From: Synergistota bacterium
Lineage (GTDB): Bacteria; Synergistota; GBS-1
NCBI GenBank assembly: GCA_025060595.1
Contig: JANXBX010000001.1
Location: 198,771-262,770 of the forward strand
Length of the DNA: 64,000 nt
Reading direction: 5' to 3'
The notes under the pieces were generated by a model, which was given only the letters and a program-made list of their open reading frames with translations, ran no database searches and was not told the DNA's origin. Of this stretch, positions 17,139 through 25,552 are shown in pieces (the first letter of the stretch is position 1; the number at the start of each line of letters is the position of its first letter). Position numbers and translations under genes: made by a program.

Positions 17139-18104
17139 CTATTTAACTGCCAATATCTTGTCTATTAACTCCTTATACTTAGAATACTGATCATAGAAGG
17201 GCTTTATAGCCTGCTGGAAAGGCCCCTTATCAGGATTGTATATCTTTGCTCCTCCCTCTTGAACCGCTTTCAAGCTTCTCTCCTCAAACTGTTTCCATAA
17301 GATCCTCTGGTAAACTGAAGCAGCCTGTCCAGCCATCTTAAATATCATTTTCTCCTCAGGAGATAACTTCTCCCATACGCTCTTAGACATTATGACTAAC
17401 TCCGGAATTCTCGTATGCTCATCCAAACTATAGTGCTTAGCCACCTCAAAGTGCTTCATAGCATAATAGCTTGGAGGATTATTCTCAGCACCATCTACGA
17501 CTCCAGTCTGAAGAGCACTGTAAACTTCACCAAAGGGAAGATGCACTGGTGCTCCTCCAAGGAACTTAACCATGTTAGTCAGGACAGGAGATTCAGGAAC
17601 CCTTATTTTCAACCCCTTTACATCCTCAGGTTTCATTATAGGCGCTTTAATGGTATAAAAACTCCTTGCTCCTGCCTCAAACCAAGCTAAAGCTACAAGA
17701 TTCAAATTCTTTGACATACTATCAATAAGCTCTTGACCAGGGGCACCAAGAACAGCTTGCCACTGATGATCATAATTTCTAAAAAGGTAAGGTAATGATA
17801 AAATTCCCATGGGCTCATAAAAGCCAGATAAGGTCAATGTTGAACATCTGACCATCTCTATAGCTCCAAGAAGGGCTTGCTCTATAGTTTCTTTCTCTGA
17901 ACCCAATTGAGCACCTGGATAAACTTGAATCTTATACTTCCCCTTAGTCGCTTCCTCAACAACCTTACCTAGGAACTTAACCGCTTCAACTGTCGGATAT
18001 CCATCAGGCTGATTATCAGCAGATTTGAAAACAACCGGCGCCTGCGCCCACGATACCGAGACCAGCAAAACCACAACTAGCATAGCTAAACACCACTTCC
18101 TCAT
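17139..18104 (-). CDS. dctP: TRAP transporter substrate-binding protein DctP
   Basis: Periplasmic solute receptor of 321 residues. The signal peptide is MRKWCLAMLVVVLLVSVSWA with cleavage near AQA. The mature protein shows the DctP pattern PTVEAVKFLGKVVEE, YPGAQLGSEKETIEQ, then GLKIRVPESPV near residue 165. This last part contains the arginine that usually grips a carboxylate. VYSALQTGVVDGAENNP follows. It is the first gene after the predicted operator-promoter at 18121-18173, and the permease lies downstream past a hairpin. Substrate inferred from the operon: hexuronate or a related acid. Confidence 0.93.
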   Translation of the reverse strand: MRKWCLAMLVVVLLVSVSWAQAPVVFKSADNQPDGYPTVEAVKFLGKVVEEATKGKYKIQVYPGAQLGSEKETIEQALLGAIEMVRCSTLTLSGFYEPMGILSLPYLFRNYDHQWQAVLGAPGQELIDSMSKNLNLVALAWFEAGARSFYTIKAPIMKPEDVKGLKIRVPESPVLTNMVKFLGGAPVHLPFGEVYSALQTGVVDGAENNPPSYYAMKHFEVAKHYSLDEHTRIPELVIMSKSVWEKLSPEEKMIFKMAGQAASVYQRILWKQFEERSLKAVQEGGAKIYNPDKGPFQQAIKPFYDQYSKYKELIDKILAVK

Positions 18105-18120
18105 ACTTATCCCCCCTCCT

Positions 18121-18146
18121 TCTGTATACTAGTATTCATATACAGA
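18121..18146 (-). promoter_or_regulatory. Palindromic operator candidate upstream of dctP
   Basis: TCTGTATA and TATACAGA form exact 8-bp inverted arms around a 10-bp centre, 26 bp in all. It overlaps the last base of the predicted -10 and so covers the transcription start, as expected for a repressor. The IclR-family regulator just upstream is the obvious candidate binder. No second copy was seen at the iclR-uxaC divergent region. Confidence 0.6.
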
Positions 18147-18173
18147 TTATCTTATAAAGAGCTCTTTAATCAA
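18146..18173 (-). promoter_or_regulatory. Candidate promoter of the hexuronate operon
   Basis: On the minus strand TTGATT (18173-18168) and GATAAT (18151-18146) are 16 bp apart. The operator palindrome begins at the last base of the -10. The dctP ATG is at 18104. Confidence 0.55.
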
Positions 18174-18255
18174 TCTTAAAAAATCAATAATATGCTGCAC
18201 GAGGTTTTGAATTCTTCCATTTTTTTTCAAATATCTTTAAATCTCTTTAAAAGAG

Positions 18256-18996
18256 TCAATAACCAAGTTTTTTTGAGATTTCTTCCGCTGCTTTTTTCAA
18301 GGCTGAAGCACAAATCTCTATGACTTCACCGGTTAGCTTCTGAGAAGCTCCCGATATGCTCATACCAGCTATTGGATAACCATTATGATCAAAAATTGGT
18401 ACCCCCACACACTTTATACCTATTTCATTCTCTTCATTATCAATAGAAAAACCTCTTTCTCTAATCCTCTTAAGCTCTTCCTTAAGCCTAAGAGGATCAG
18501 TAATAGTGTTGGGAGTTTTACGCTCCAGGTTAACTTTTGAAAGATACTCTTCAAGTTCTTTTTCGGGTAAATAAGCCAAAATCGCCTTACCAGAAGCTGA
18601 GGAGTAAAGCTGGATTTTCATCCCCACCCTAGAAACCATAGGAATACTATTCACACCTTCAACCTTATCAATGTAAACCCCGTCAAAACCATCTTTAAGA
18701 ACGAGATGAACAGTTTGAGCCGTTTTTGACATCACATCTACAAGGTAAGGATGAGCTATTTCCCTTAAGTCTATCTTTCTTAAGACCATCGAACCATATT
18801 CAGCTAACTTATATCCTGGAACATATCTCTTATCCCTTTTTCTCGTTACAAAACCATATTCCTCAAAAACCTTCAAATACTTATATGCATTAGAAACGCT
18901 CATCTTGAATTTCCTGGCTACATCACTTACACTAACATCACCAGGAGATGAAATCAAATAATCTAAAATCTCAATAGCCCTTCTTAGAGTGTTCAC
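18256..18996 (-). CDS. IclR-family transcriptional regulator (hexuronate regulon)
   Basis: A 246-residue regulator with an N-terminal winged helix-turn-helix (residues 1-65, with DVARKFKMSVSNAYKYLKVFE as recognition region) and a C-terminal IclR effector domain (from about 75 to 245, including YSSASGKAILAYLPE and ISGASQKLTGE). It is divergent from uxaC and upstream of the dctP-to-uxuA run. This arrangement matches KdgR/UxaR-type repressors that respond to KDG or uronates, though the effector is inferred. The palindrome at 18121-18146 is a plausible target. There is no obvious terminator between this gene and dctP. Confidence 0.9.
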   Translation of the reverse strand: MNTLRRAIEILDYLISSPGDVSVSDVARKFKMSVSNAYKYLKVFEEYGFVTRKRDKRYVPGYKLAEYGSMVLRKIDLREIAHPYLVDVMSKTAQTVHLVLKDGFDGVYIDKVEGVNSIPMVSRVGMKIQLYSSASGKAILAYLPEKELEEYLSKVNLERKTPNTITDPLRLKEELKRIRERGFSIDNEENEIGIKCVGVPIFDHNGYPIAGMSISGASQKLTGEVIEICASALKKAAEEISKKLGY

Positions 18997-19037
18997 CTCT
19001 CTTCCCCTCCTTACCCATTTTAAACATTTATGATATT

Positions 19038-19067
19038 ATAATACCATTAGGAAAATAACTTTCACAA
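19038..19067 (-). promoter_or_regulatory. Candidate iclR promoter
   Basis: TTGTGA (19067-19062) and TATTAT (19043-19038) are 18 bp apart on the minus strand, 42 nt upstream of the regulator ATG. The 92-bp divergent gap also holds a TATAAT at 19037-19042 on the plus strand that could serve uxaC, but with no acceptable -35. Confidence 0.4.
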
Positions 19068-19088
19068 TCTTAAATAGGGGGTGGAAAA

Positions 19089-20453
19089 ATGTTTTTAGGA
19101 GAAAAATACCTCCTTACGAACGAAACTGCCAAAAAAATTTACGAAAACATTCAAAATCTCCCAATTTTAGATCCTCACAACCACCTTGAGGCAAAAGAGA
19201 TACTTGAAAACAAAAATTGGAACGACATATGGGAAGCAGAAGGAGCAACAGATCATTATGTATGGAGCTTAATGAGAAGATGCGGAATAAAAGAGGAATA
19301 CATAACTGGGAAAAGGACAAATAAGGAAAAATGGCTTGCCTTGGCTAAGGTCTTTCCAAACTTTGCAGGGAACCCAACTTATGAATGGATTCACCTTGAC
19401 CTATGGAGGACCCTAAGAATAGAAAAGATCGTCTCTGAGGAAACAGCAGAGGAAATATGGGAAGAAAGCAAAAAAATCCTGGAAAGCGAAAATTTCAAAC
19501 CTCAAGAAATTTTAAAGAATATAAAGGCTGAAATCTTGTGTACCACAGATGATCCATCTTCAGACTTAAGCTACCACTATAAGGCATCCCAAGAGATAAA
19601 GGAATTCAAAATACTTCCTACATGGAGACCTGACAATGCAATAAACATAGAAAAGGAGGAGTGGAAGAGCTATGTAGTAACTCTTGGAGAAATTTACAAT
19701 GAGGATATTTCTAATCTAGATGGCTTCCTAAGGACCTTGTGGAAATCACATGAGAAGTTTAAAAAACACGGATGTGTAGGAAGCGACCATGCTATTCTTT
19801 ACCCATACATAAAATTCGTTGAAAAAAAGAGTGCAGAAAAAATATATAGCAGAGCAATTTCAGGACAAAAACTTGAAGAAAATGAGATAAAAGACTTTAA
19901 ATCCTTTATGATGATAGAGTTCGGCAAAATGAACCAAGAAACAGATTGGGTTACACAGCTTCACATTGGTGCCTTAAGAGACTATAGGGATAGCCTTTTT
20001 AAAACTTTAGGACCAAATTCGGGAGGGGACATCTCTACAAACTTCATAGAAATAGCCGAAGGATTAAGGTTCTTTTTAAATGAATTTGATAGCAAGTTAA
20101 AGATAGTCCTATATGTATTAGATCCCACCCATCTCCCCACAATAGCAACTATAGCAAGAGCCTTTCCTAACATATTCCTAGGAGCTCCATGGTGGTTTAA
20201 TGATAGCCCATACGGTATGGAAACATATCTTAAGTATACAGCAACTGTTGACATTCTCTATAACCTTGCAGGAATGGTCACCGACTCTAGAAAGCTCTTA
20301 TCCTTTGGTTCCAGAATAGAAGTTTTCAGAAGGGTATTATCAAACGTTCTTGGAGAAATGGTAGAAAAAGGGCAAATACCTTATAAAGAGGCTTTAAGGC
20401 TTGCTGAACGCATATCCTACAGCGGACCTAAAGAGATCTTCTTCAAACTTTGA
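19089..20453 (+). CDS. uxaC: Glucuronate/uronate isomerase
   Basis: Isomerises D-glucuronate to D-fructuronate, or galacturonate to tagaturonate. The amidohydrolase-like family is recognised by LPILDPHNHLEAKEI with two metal histidines near residue 28, WNDIWEAEGATDHYVW, AEILCTTDDPSSDL, TLHIGALRDYRDSLF-like text near 292-305 and a late WFNDSPYGMETYLKY and TDSRKLLSFGSRIEVFRR. Length 454 is usual. ATG at 19089 follows GGGGGTGG. Divergent from the IclR gene. The stop codon TGA is part of the extended -10 that probably drives the next gene. Confidence 0.95.
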   Translation: MFLGEKYLLTNETAKKIYENIQNLPILDPHNHLEAKEILENKNWNDIWEAEGATDHYVWSLMRRCGIKEEYITGKRTNKEKWLALAKVFPNFAGNPTYEWIHLDLWRTLRIEKIVSEETAEEIWEESKKILESENFKPQEILKNIKAEILCTTDDPSSDLSYHYKASQEIKEFKILPTWRPDNAINIEKEEWKSYVVTLGEIYNEDISNLDGFLRTLWKSHEKFKKHGCVGSDHAILYPYIKFVEKKSAEKIYSRAISGQKLEENEIKDFKSFMMIEFGKMNQETDWVTQLHIGALRDYRDSLFKTLGPNSGGDISTNFIEIAEGLRFFLNEFDSKLKIVLYVLDPTHLPTIATIARAFPNIFLGAPWWFNDSPYGMETYLKYTATVDILYNLAGMVTDSRKLLSFGSRIEVFRRVLSNVLGEMVEKGQIPYKEALRLAERISYSGPKEIFFKL

Positions 20454-20459
20454 TATAAT
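20451..20459 (+). promoter_or_regulatory. Extended -10 promoter giving a leaderless MetH-activator transcript
   Basis: TGATATAAT is a perfect extended -10. Its TGA is the uxaC stop codon. The ATG of the next gene is 7 nt after the -10, at 20467, with no ribosome binding site, so transcription should start on or next to the start codon. No clear -35 is present. Confidence 0.55.
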
Positions 20460-20466
20460 ATGATAC

Positions 20467-21084
20467 ATGAGCTTTGAGCTTCTCTTAAGAAATATACCCT
20501 TAGAAATAAAGATAGAAGAGGTCAGAAGATACCTAGGAGAATATAAGGGGATAACAGAGATACCTAAGGAAATAAACTCTTTAATAGAAAGGTTAACTTT
20601 GTTTTCCAGAACCCTGATTACACCATCAGCAACCTCGAAAAGCTTCAATATACTATCCTTTTCAGATAATATTATTGAAACTGAGGTAGTGAAACTTCCT
20701 GGTAGAGACATAGCTAAACTGCTTAGAAACTCTAAACAAGTTATATTCTGCGCAACTACTATAGGAAACACACTAGAAGAGGAGATAAATAGGCTCATAG
20801 ATGAGAAAAGAATCCTTGAAGCAACAATATTAGACGCTATAGGATCGACAGCTGCAGATACTGCAATGGACTATTTAAATAATTTGCTTAAAGCTGAGGC
20901 GATCCGTAAAGGCCTAAGCTTAACAAGAAGATATAGCCCAGGATATGGAGATTTTCCTCTTTCAATCCAGGAAAGCCTAGTTAAGTTTTCTGGGGGAGAC
21001 TCTATAGGAATAAGAGTCTCCCCCTCATATATGCTTATACCAAGAAAATCAGTCACAGCTATAATAGGGGTGATGAAAAATTGA
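20467..21084 (+). CDS. Stand-alone MetH reactivation-domain protein
   Basis: A 205-residue protein matching the C-terminal activation domain of cobalamin-dependent methionine synthase. That domain binds SAM and helps to remethylate oxidised cob(II)alamin. Diagnostic pieces are LTRRYSPGYGDFPLSIQ near 155-171 and SPSYMLIPRKSVTAIIG near 184-200, corresponding to the RxSPGYGD and MxPxKS regions. Its overlap of 4 bp with the MetH core gene that lacks this domain confirms the split. A similar split is known in Thermotoga maritima (TM0268/TM0269). Needs an electron donor such as a flavodoxin or ferredoxin, not seen here. Confidence 0.88.
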   Translation: MSFELLLRNIPLEIKIEEVRRYLGEYKGITEIPKEINSLIERLTLFSRTLITPSATSKSFNILSFSDNIIETEVVKLPGRDIAKLLRNSKQVIFCATTIGNTLEEEINRLIDEKRILEATILDAIGSTAADTAMDYLNNLLKAEAIRKGLSLTRRYSPGYGDFPLSIQESLVKFSGGDSIGIRVSPSYMLIPRKSVTAIIGVMKN

Positions 21085-23420
21085 AGCTTGACTTTGAAAA
21101 GATAATGATACTAGATGGAGCAATGGGCACAGAGCTATACAAGAGAGGACTTCCCTCCACAGCCATACCTGAGGAGCTCAACCTCTCAAACCCAGAAATA
21201 GTAAAAGAGGTTCACAAGGCCTACGTAGAAGCAGGAGCTGACATAATAACTACAAACTCCTTTGGAGGAAACAGAATAAAGCTCCAAAGCAAAGGGCTTT
21301 CTCACAAACTCTACGAGATAAATAAAAAGGCTGCTGAGATAGCTAAAGAGGCCTCAGCAGGGAAATCTTTAGTAGCAGGTTCCTTAGGTCCTTTAGGTAG
21401 AATGATTGAACCCTTGGGGGATCTATCCTTTGAGGAAGCAGTAAGCATCTTTAAGGAACAAGGATTAGCGCTTGCCGATGGAGGGGTTGACCTTTTTCTT
21501 ATTGAAACAGCCATAGACATAATGGAGGTAAAAGCAGCAATACTAGGGTTAAGGGAACTTCCCATTAAGAAGCCTATAATATGCTCTTTAACCTTTACAG
21601 AGGGAACCCTTACAGTAACTGGAACATCGCCTTCCGTAGGAGCGGTAAGCTTAACCTCCTGGAGGGTTAACGGATTAGGAGCAAACTGTGGAACTAATCC
21701 CTTTATATTTCCAGAGATAATAAAAGAAATGGCAAGCTATACGGAAATCCCAATAATAGCATATCCCAATGCTGGTCCTCCTGAAAAGTGGGATGAGGTT
21801 CCTCCAGAAAAGTTCTTGGAACTTGGACTCGAAATTTATAATTCTGGAGCCAACATCATAGGAGGTTGTTGCGGAACCACACCCTTCCACATAAGTTTGC
21901 TTGCAAAGGAAATTAAAGGTAAAAGAGTAGTAAAAAGATCCTTAAGAAAAGGGATTTTCCTTACAAGTAGATCCAAAATAGTTGTTTGTGATGACAGTAA
22001 AACTATAGTGATAGGGGAAAGAATAAATCCCTCTGGAAGAAAAGCTCTTGCAGAAGAGCTAAAACAAGGTAAGTTTGAAACTTTAAAAAGAGACGCTATA
22101 GAACAAGAGCTTGCAGGAGCTGACCTTATAGATTTAAATGTAGGCGTTCCTGAAACAGATAGAAAGGCTTTGATGAGAAAAGCAACCATTGAGCTTCTTA
22201 AGATAATAAGCTCGCCTCTATCCTTTGATAGCGATGATCCGGAAGTCATAGAAGCTGGTTTAAAGATATATCCAGGAAAGCCTATTTTAAACTCAACAAC
22301 AGCGAAAAAAGAGGCATTAGAGAAAACACTACCTTTGGCCCAAAAGTATGGAGCCGTAATAATAGGACTTACCATAACTGAAAAGGGCATACCTGAAAGC
22401 GTAGAAGAGAGAGTTAAAGCAGCCTACAAAATAATCGAAGCAGCCCAGTTTTATGGAATTCCCCCACAAGAGGTTATTATCGACCCATTAACTTTACCAG
22501 CTGGAGCTCAGGATCCAACTATAACCTTAGAAACCATAAGAAGGCTTAACAAAGATGGAATTAAAACTATCTTAGGAATATCAAACGTCTCTCATGGCTT
22601 ACCAGGGAGAGAAATCCTAAACTCAGCATTCCTAGCTATGGCCATTTCGGCTGGACTATCTTTCGCTATAATAAATCCCCTTAAAAAAGAGCTTATGGAA
22701 ACTGTACTCGCTTCAGACGCATTAACCGGCAAAGATAAAAAGGGAGAGAGATTTATAAGACTGATAGGTCCTAAAAGAGAAGAAAAAGAGTTAAGGGTTT
22801 CCGACCTAACCTTAAAGGAACTAATAATAAGGGGTGAATCTGAAAGTGCTTCTAAAGAAGCGGAAAGGCTTATAAAATCTGGAGAGGAGCCTTTTTCAAT
22901 AATAGAAAAATACGTCATACCAGGTCTCGAAGATGTTGGAGAAAAGTATGAAAAAAAGATCTACTTTTTACCACAACTTATAGCCTCTGCAGAAGCTGCA
23001 AGTTCGGTATTCGAGACAGTTAAGGCATTTTCTCTAAGGACTAACTCTCGAAAAGGAAGGATAGTTATGGCAACCGTTGAAGGAGACCTTCACGACCTCG
23101 GGAAAAAGATAGTAGGACTTGTTCTTGAAAGCTTCGGATACGAGATAATAGATCTCGGAAAGGATGTTCCAGCAACAGAGGTTTTAAGGAAGTCACAAGA
23201 ATTAAAACCCGACGTCGTTGGATTAAGCTGTCTAATGACAACAACGCTTGATAATATGAAAAAAACTGTAAGGCTAATTAAAGAAAACCTACCAGAGATA
23301 AAGATCATGGTAGGAGGAGCGGCGGTAAATGAAGGCTTTGCAAAAGCCTGTGGTGCCGATGGATATGGTAAAGATCCTTTTCAAGCTGTTGAGCTAGTCA
23401 GAAGGTGGATTAAAAGATGA
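21081..23420 (+). CDS. metH: Cobalamin-dependent methionine synthase, core without activation domain
   Basis: Transfers methyl from methyltetrahydrofolate to homocysteine via cobalamin. Domains in order are: homocysteine methyltransferase (1 to about 290, zinc-site GGCCGTTP), pterin-binding domain (about 300-580, opening with GERINPSGRKA), four-helix cap and B12-binding domain (about 585-779) with the DxHxxG motif DLHDLG, GLSCLMTTT and GGAAVNEG. At 779 residues it is a third shorter than the classic enzyme because the reactivation domain is the separate gene just upstream. The downstream BNR gene overlaps by 4 bp. Confidence 0.94.
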   Translation: MKLDFEKIMILDGAMGTELYKRGLPSTAIPEELNLSNPEIVKEVHKAYVEAGADIITTNSFGGNRIKLQSKGLSHKLYEINKKAAEIAKEASAGKSLVAGSLGPLGRMIEPLGDLSFEEAVSIFKEQGLALADGGVDLFLIETAIDIMEVKAAILGLRELPIKKPIICSLTFTEGTLTVTGTSPSVGAVSLTSWRVNGLGANCGTNPFIFPEIIKEMASYTEIPIIAYPNAGPPEKWDEVPPEKFLELGLEIYNSGANIIGGCCGTTPFHISLLAKEIKGKRVVKRSLRKGIFLTSRSKIVVCDDSKTIVIGERINPSGRKALAEELKQGKFETLKRDAIEQELAGADLIDLNVGVPETDRKALMRKATIELLKIISSPLSFDSDDPEVIEAGLKIYPGKPILNSTTAKKEALEKTLPLAQKYGAVIIGLTITEKGIPESVEERVKAAYKIIEAAQFYGIPPQEVIIDPLTLPAGAQDPTITLETIRRLNKDGIKTILGISNVSHGLPGREILNSAFLAMAISAGLSFAIINPLKKELMETVLASDALTGKDKKGERFIRLIGPKREEKELRVSDLTLKELIIRGESESASKEAERLIKSGEEPFSIIEKYVIPGLEDVGEKYEKKIYFLPQLIASAEAASSVFETVKAFSLRTNSRKGRIVMATVEGDLHDLGKKIVGLVLESFGYEIIDLGKDVPATEVLRKSQELKPDVVGLSCLMTTTLDNMKKTVRLIKENLPEIKIMVGGAAVNEGFAKACGADGYGKDPFQAVELVRRWIKR

Positions 23421-24583
23421 CAGTTGAAGAAGAGTTTACTATATATGAGGGCACCCCTTATCACGTTGGTTTTCCAGATGTGGAAAAAGCTCCCAATGGA
23501 GACATAATAGTTGTATTTAGATTGGGAAGTGCACACGTTTGGGGAAGAGACGGAAAGATATACTTATCAAGAAGCAAGGACAAGGGCAAAACCTGGGAAA
23601 CAAAAGAAGCTCTCCATATACCAGGAAGATTTATCAAATATGAAGGAGAATACAGGCTTCTTTCCGATGATAGGGATCCCTCTATTAAAGCCCTCTCAAA
23701 TGGGAAAATGATATTAAGCTGGTTTCACTGGGGAGAAGGAGACAGAGATAATCCAACCAGCTCGATTTATATATCTATAAGCAATGATAATGGAGAAACA
23801 TGGGAAGATCCACGCTTAGTCTTTTTTAACGGAGCAACATCAGACAAGATACTGGAAGCAGAAAAGGGTCTTCTTTTTCTTCCAGCTTATGGAACATTAA
23901 GTGAAAGTTACTCATCAGCATTTCTTATAATAAGCGAAAACTATGGGGAAACTTGGGAGGAAAAACCGATAGTTATAGTTAATGGAAACAAATTTAGAAT
24001 AAACTTCTACGAACCAGCAATAGCTAAGGTAAATGAAAAAGAGCTTATTTGTGTCTTAAGAACAGACATAGGACCCTTATACTTGTCTCGATCCAAAGAT
24101 AACGGAGAGACATGGAGCGAACCTGAGCCATTACCTTTCTACGGGCATGCACCTCATTTACTTAAGCTAATTAACGGAGACTTAATCTTGAGTTTCAGAG
24201 ATGTGGAACTATATTTCACAGAAAAATGGTTCTGGGAAAAGCTCCTTTACAACTTAGGACTAAGAGAAGAAAATCCCTCCTCTCCATTTCCTAAGGGTGA
24301 GCTTCTTCCTGAAACTACAGTAATAGTCAAAGCTTCTCCCCCAGAATACAACTTTAAAAATAGCGAAAAGAAAATAATATATAAACCAAAGGGATATATA
24401 ATGGAAAATGGGGATATCCTCTTTGGAGATTCGGGATATCCTTCAGCGATTGAGCTTGAGGATAATAAGATTCTCTTTGTTTTATACGAAGCCCCTTACG
24501 GATATAGAGGGAAATACAGCCCTTGGAGCAGAATAATAGGAATAAAGATAGAAATAGGAGAACCCGGGAGAGGTGATAAATAA
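23417..24583 (+). CDS. BNR/Asp-box sialidase-fold protein, cytoplasmic
   Basis: A 388-residue predicted six-bladed beta-propeller. Four Asp boxes are visible: SKDKGKTW (53-60), [16 protein letters not shown] and SKDNGETW. An early [14 protein letters not shown] and [17 protein letters not shown] with an arginine-aspartate pair recall the sialidase superfamily. There is no signal peptide, so a true exosialidase acting on extracellular glycans is doubtful. It overlaps metH by 4 bp (ATGA), which is an unexpected operon partner. Role unknown; glycoside hydrolase or a non-catalytic propeller are both possible. Confidence 0.78.
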   Translation: MTVEEEFTIYEGTPYHVGFPDVEKAPNGDIIVVFRLGSAHVWGRDGKIYLSRSKDKGKTWETKEALHIPGRFIKYEGEYRLLSDDRDPSIKALSNGKMILSWFHWGEGDRDNPTSSIYISISNDNGETWEDPRLVFFNGATSDKILEAEKGLLFLPAYGTLSESYSSAFLIISENYGETWEEKPIVIVNGNKFRINFYEPAIAKVNEKELICVLRTDIGPLYLSRSKDNGETWSEPEPLPFYGHAPHLLKLINGDLILSFRDVELYFTEKWFWEKLLYNLGLREENPSSPFPKGELLPETTVIVKASPPEYNFKNSEKKIIYKPKGYIMENGDILFGDSGYPSAIELEDNKILFVLYEAPYGYRGKYSPWSRIIGIKIEIGEPGRGDK

Positions 24584-24584
24584 A

Positions 24585-25451
24585 ATGTATAAAGGTGTAA
24601 TTTTTGTCGGAGGAGGAAAGGGCGCCTTAAGTTTGCTCAAGCAATTTAAAAAACTAAACCTAAATATATCTGGAGTAATGGATGTAAGACCAGATGCTCC
24701 AGCGGTACTCGAAGCTAAAAAATATGGCATATTCACAACTACTAAGCTAGATGAGCTTTTGTCCCGTCCTCATGACCTAATAATAGAAGTAACTGGAAAA
24801 GAAGAGGTAGTAGAAGAAGTGGAAAGAAAAAGAGCGCCTCACGTAAGCTTGATTAAATCAAAAGATGCAAGATTCATATGGGATATAATAGAGCGCGAAG
24901 AGAAAGAAAAGGAGCTATTAATAGAGCAAATAAAACTTCTAAGCGAAACAAAAGGAAGTATAGAATACTCTCTACCAGCTGTTTTAAAACTTTCGGAAAC
25001 GTTACCTAAAGAAACAGAGGAAGTTAAAAACGTATCTACATTTCTAACAAGCAGAATAGAAAATCTTATAAACGAAGCTGAAAAGCTCAACGGTATAATT
25101 AAATCTATACAAGGAATAGCAAAACAGACTAAAATGATAGGTCTTAATGCATCCATTGAGGCAGCAAGAGCAGGAGAATTGGGTAGAGGCTTCGCCGTTG
25201 TCGCAAGCGAAGTAAGCAAACTTGCAGACCAAAGCTCAAGTTCAGCCGGTGAGATATCAAACACCTTAAACTATTTGAAACAAAATATATTATCTCTCAA
25301 AGATCCTGTAGAAAACATAAAAGAAACCATTGAAAGATGCAATATCCTAGCAGAGGAACTTAAATCTACCGCAACTACACTAAAGAATGCCATAACAGCG
25401 CTTCTTCAAATAGAGGAAAAGCTTTTAACCTTGACCAGAAACGGAGCTTAA
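24585..25451 (+). CDS. Soluble chemoreceptor-like protein with N-terminal Rossmann-like domain
   Basis: A 288-residue protein. Residues 1-75 begin [21 protein letters not shown] and look like a nucleotide-binding Rossmann half-domain (GGGKGA loop, then [11 protein letters not shown]). A coiled segment follows, then a methyl-accepting chemotaxis signalling hairpin with tip [14 protein letters not shown] and [16 protein letters not shown]. There are no membrane helices. The design suggests a cytoplasmic receptor that reads a metabolite or NAD-like ligand and passes it to CheA/CheW. No other chemotaxis genes are in the window. ATG at 24585 follows AGAGGTG with 9-nt spacing, better than the GTG at 24573. 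A tRNA-Pro promoter lies inside its 3' end. Confidence 0.82.
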   Translation: MYKGVIFVGGGKGALSLLKQFKKLNLNISGVMDVRPDAPAVLEAKKYGIFTTTKLDELLSRPHDLIIEVTGKEEVVEEVERKRAPHVSLIKSKDARFIWDIIEREEKEKELLIEQIKLLSETKGSIEYSLPAVLKLSETLPKETEEVKNVSTFLTSRIENLINEAEKLNGIIKSIQGIAKQTKMIGLNASIEAARAGELGRGFAVVASEVSKLADQSSSSAGEISNTLNYLKQNILSLKDPVENIKETIERCNILAEELKSTATTLKNAITALLQIEEKLLTLTRNGA

Positions 25452-25459
25452 GGTAAAAT
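25431..25459 (+). promoter_or_regulatory. tRNA-Pro promoter inside the 3' end of the chemoreceptor gene
   Basis: TTGACC (25431-25436), 17-bp spacer, TAAAAT (25454-25459). The mature tRNA starts 11 nt after the -10, so start-site spacing is consistent with a short 5' leader. The -35 and spacer lie within the receptor coding sequence. Confidence 0.65.
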
Positions 25460-25469
25460 AAGCGCAGGT

Positions 25470-25547
25470 CGGGGTGTAGCGCAGACTGGTTAGCGCGCCT
25501 GCTTCGGGAGCAGGAGGTCACCGGTTCGAGTCCGGTCACCCCGACCA
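25470..25547 (+). tRNA. tRNA-Pro (anticodon CGG)
   Basis: A 78-nt cloverleaf. The acceptor CGGGGTG pairs with CACCCCG and ends in encoded ACCA. The anticodon stem CCTGC/GCAGG holds the loop TTCGGGA with anticodon CGG, decoding CCG. The T loop is GGTTCGAGTCC in context. C1-G72 is the usual tRNA-Pro terminal pair. The gene ends 6 nt before the stop of the convergent 25553 gene. Confidence 0.97.
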
Positions 25548-25552
25548 TGCTT

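Noticed and set aside
19014-19042. uxaC promoter using TATAAT at 19037-19042
   Set aside because: The -10 is good but the -35 region reads CCCATT or nearby text, and no TG extension is present.
20394-20798. 134-residue open frame antisense to the MetH activator and the end of uxaC
   Set aside because: It covers two confident genes and their junction; its codons are the complement of those genes.
20460-21080. SAM or cobalamin riboswitch upstream of the MetH genes
   Set aside because: The gene appears leaderless and only 13 bp separate it from uxaC, so there is no room for a riboswitch.
21836-22390. 184-residue open frame antisense to metH
   Set aside because: It is a shadow of the metH reading frame on the other strand. 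It has no ribosome binding site, no recognisable domain and low-complexity serine/leucine-rich composition.
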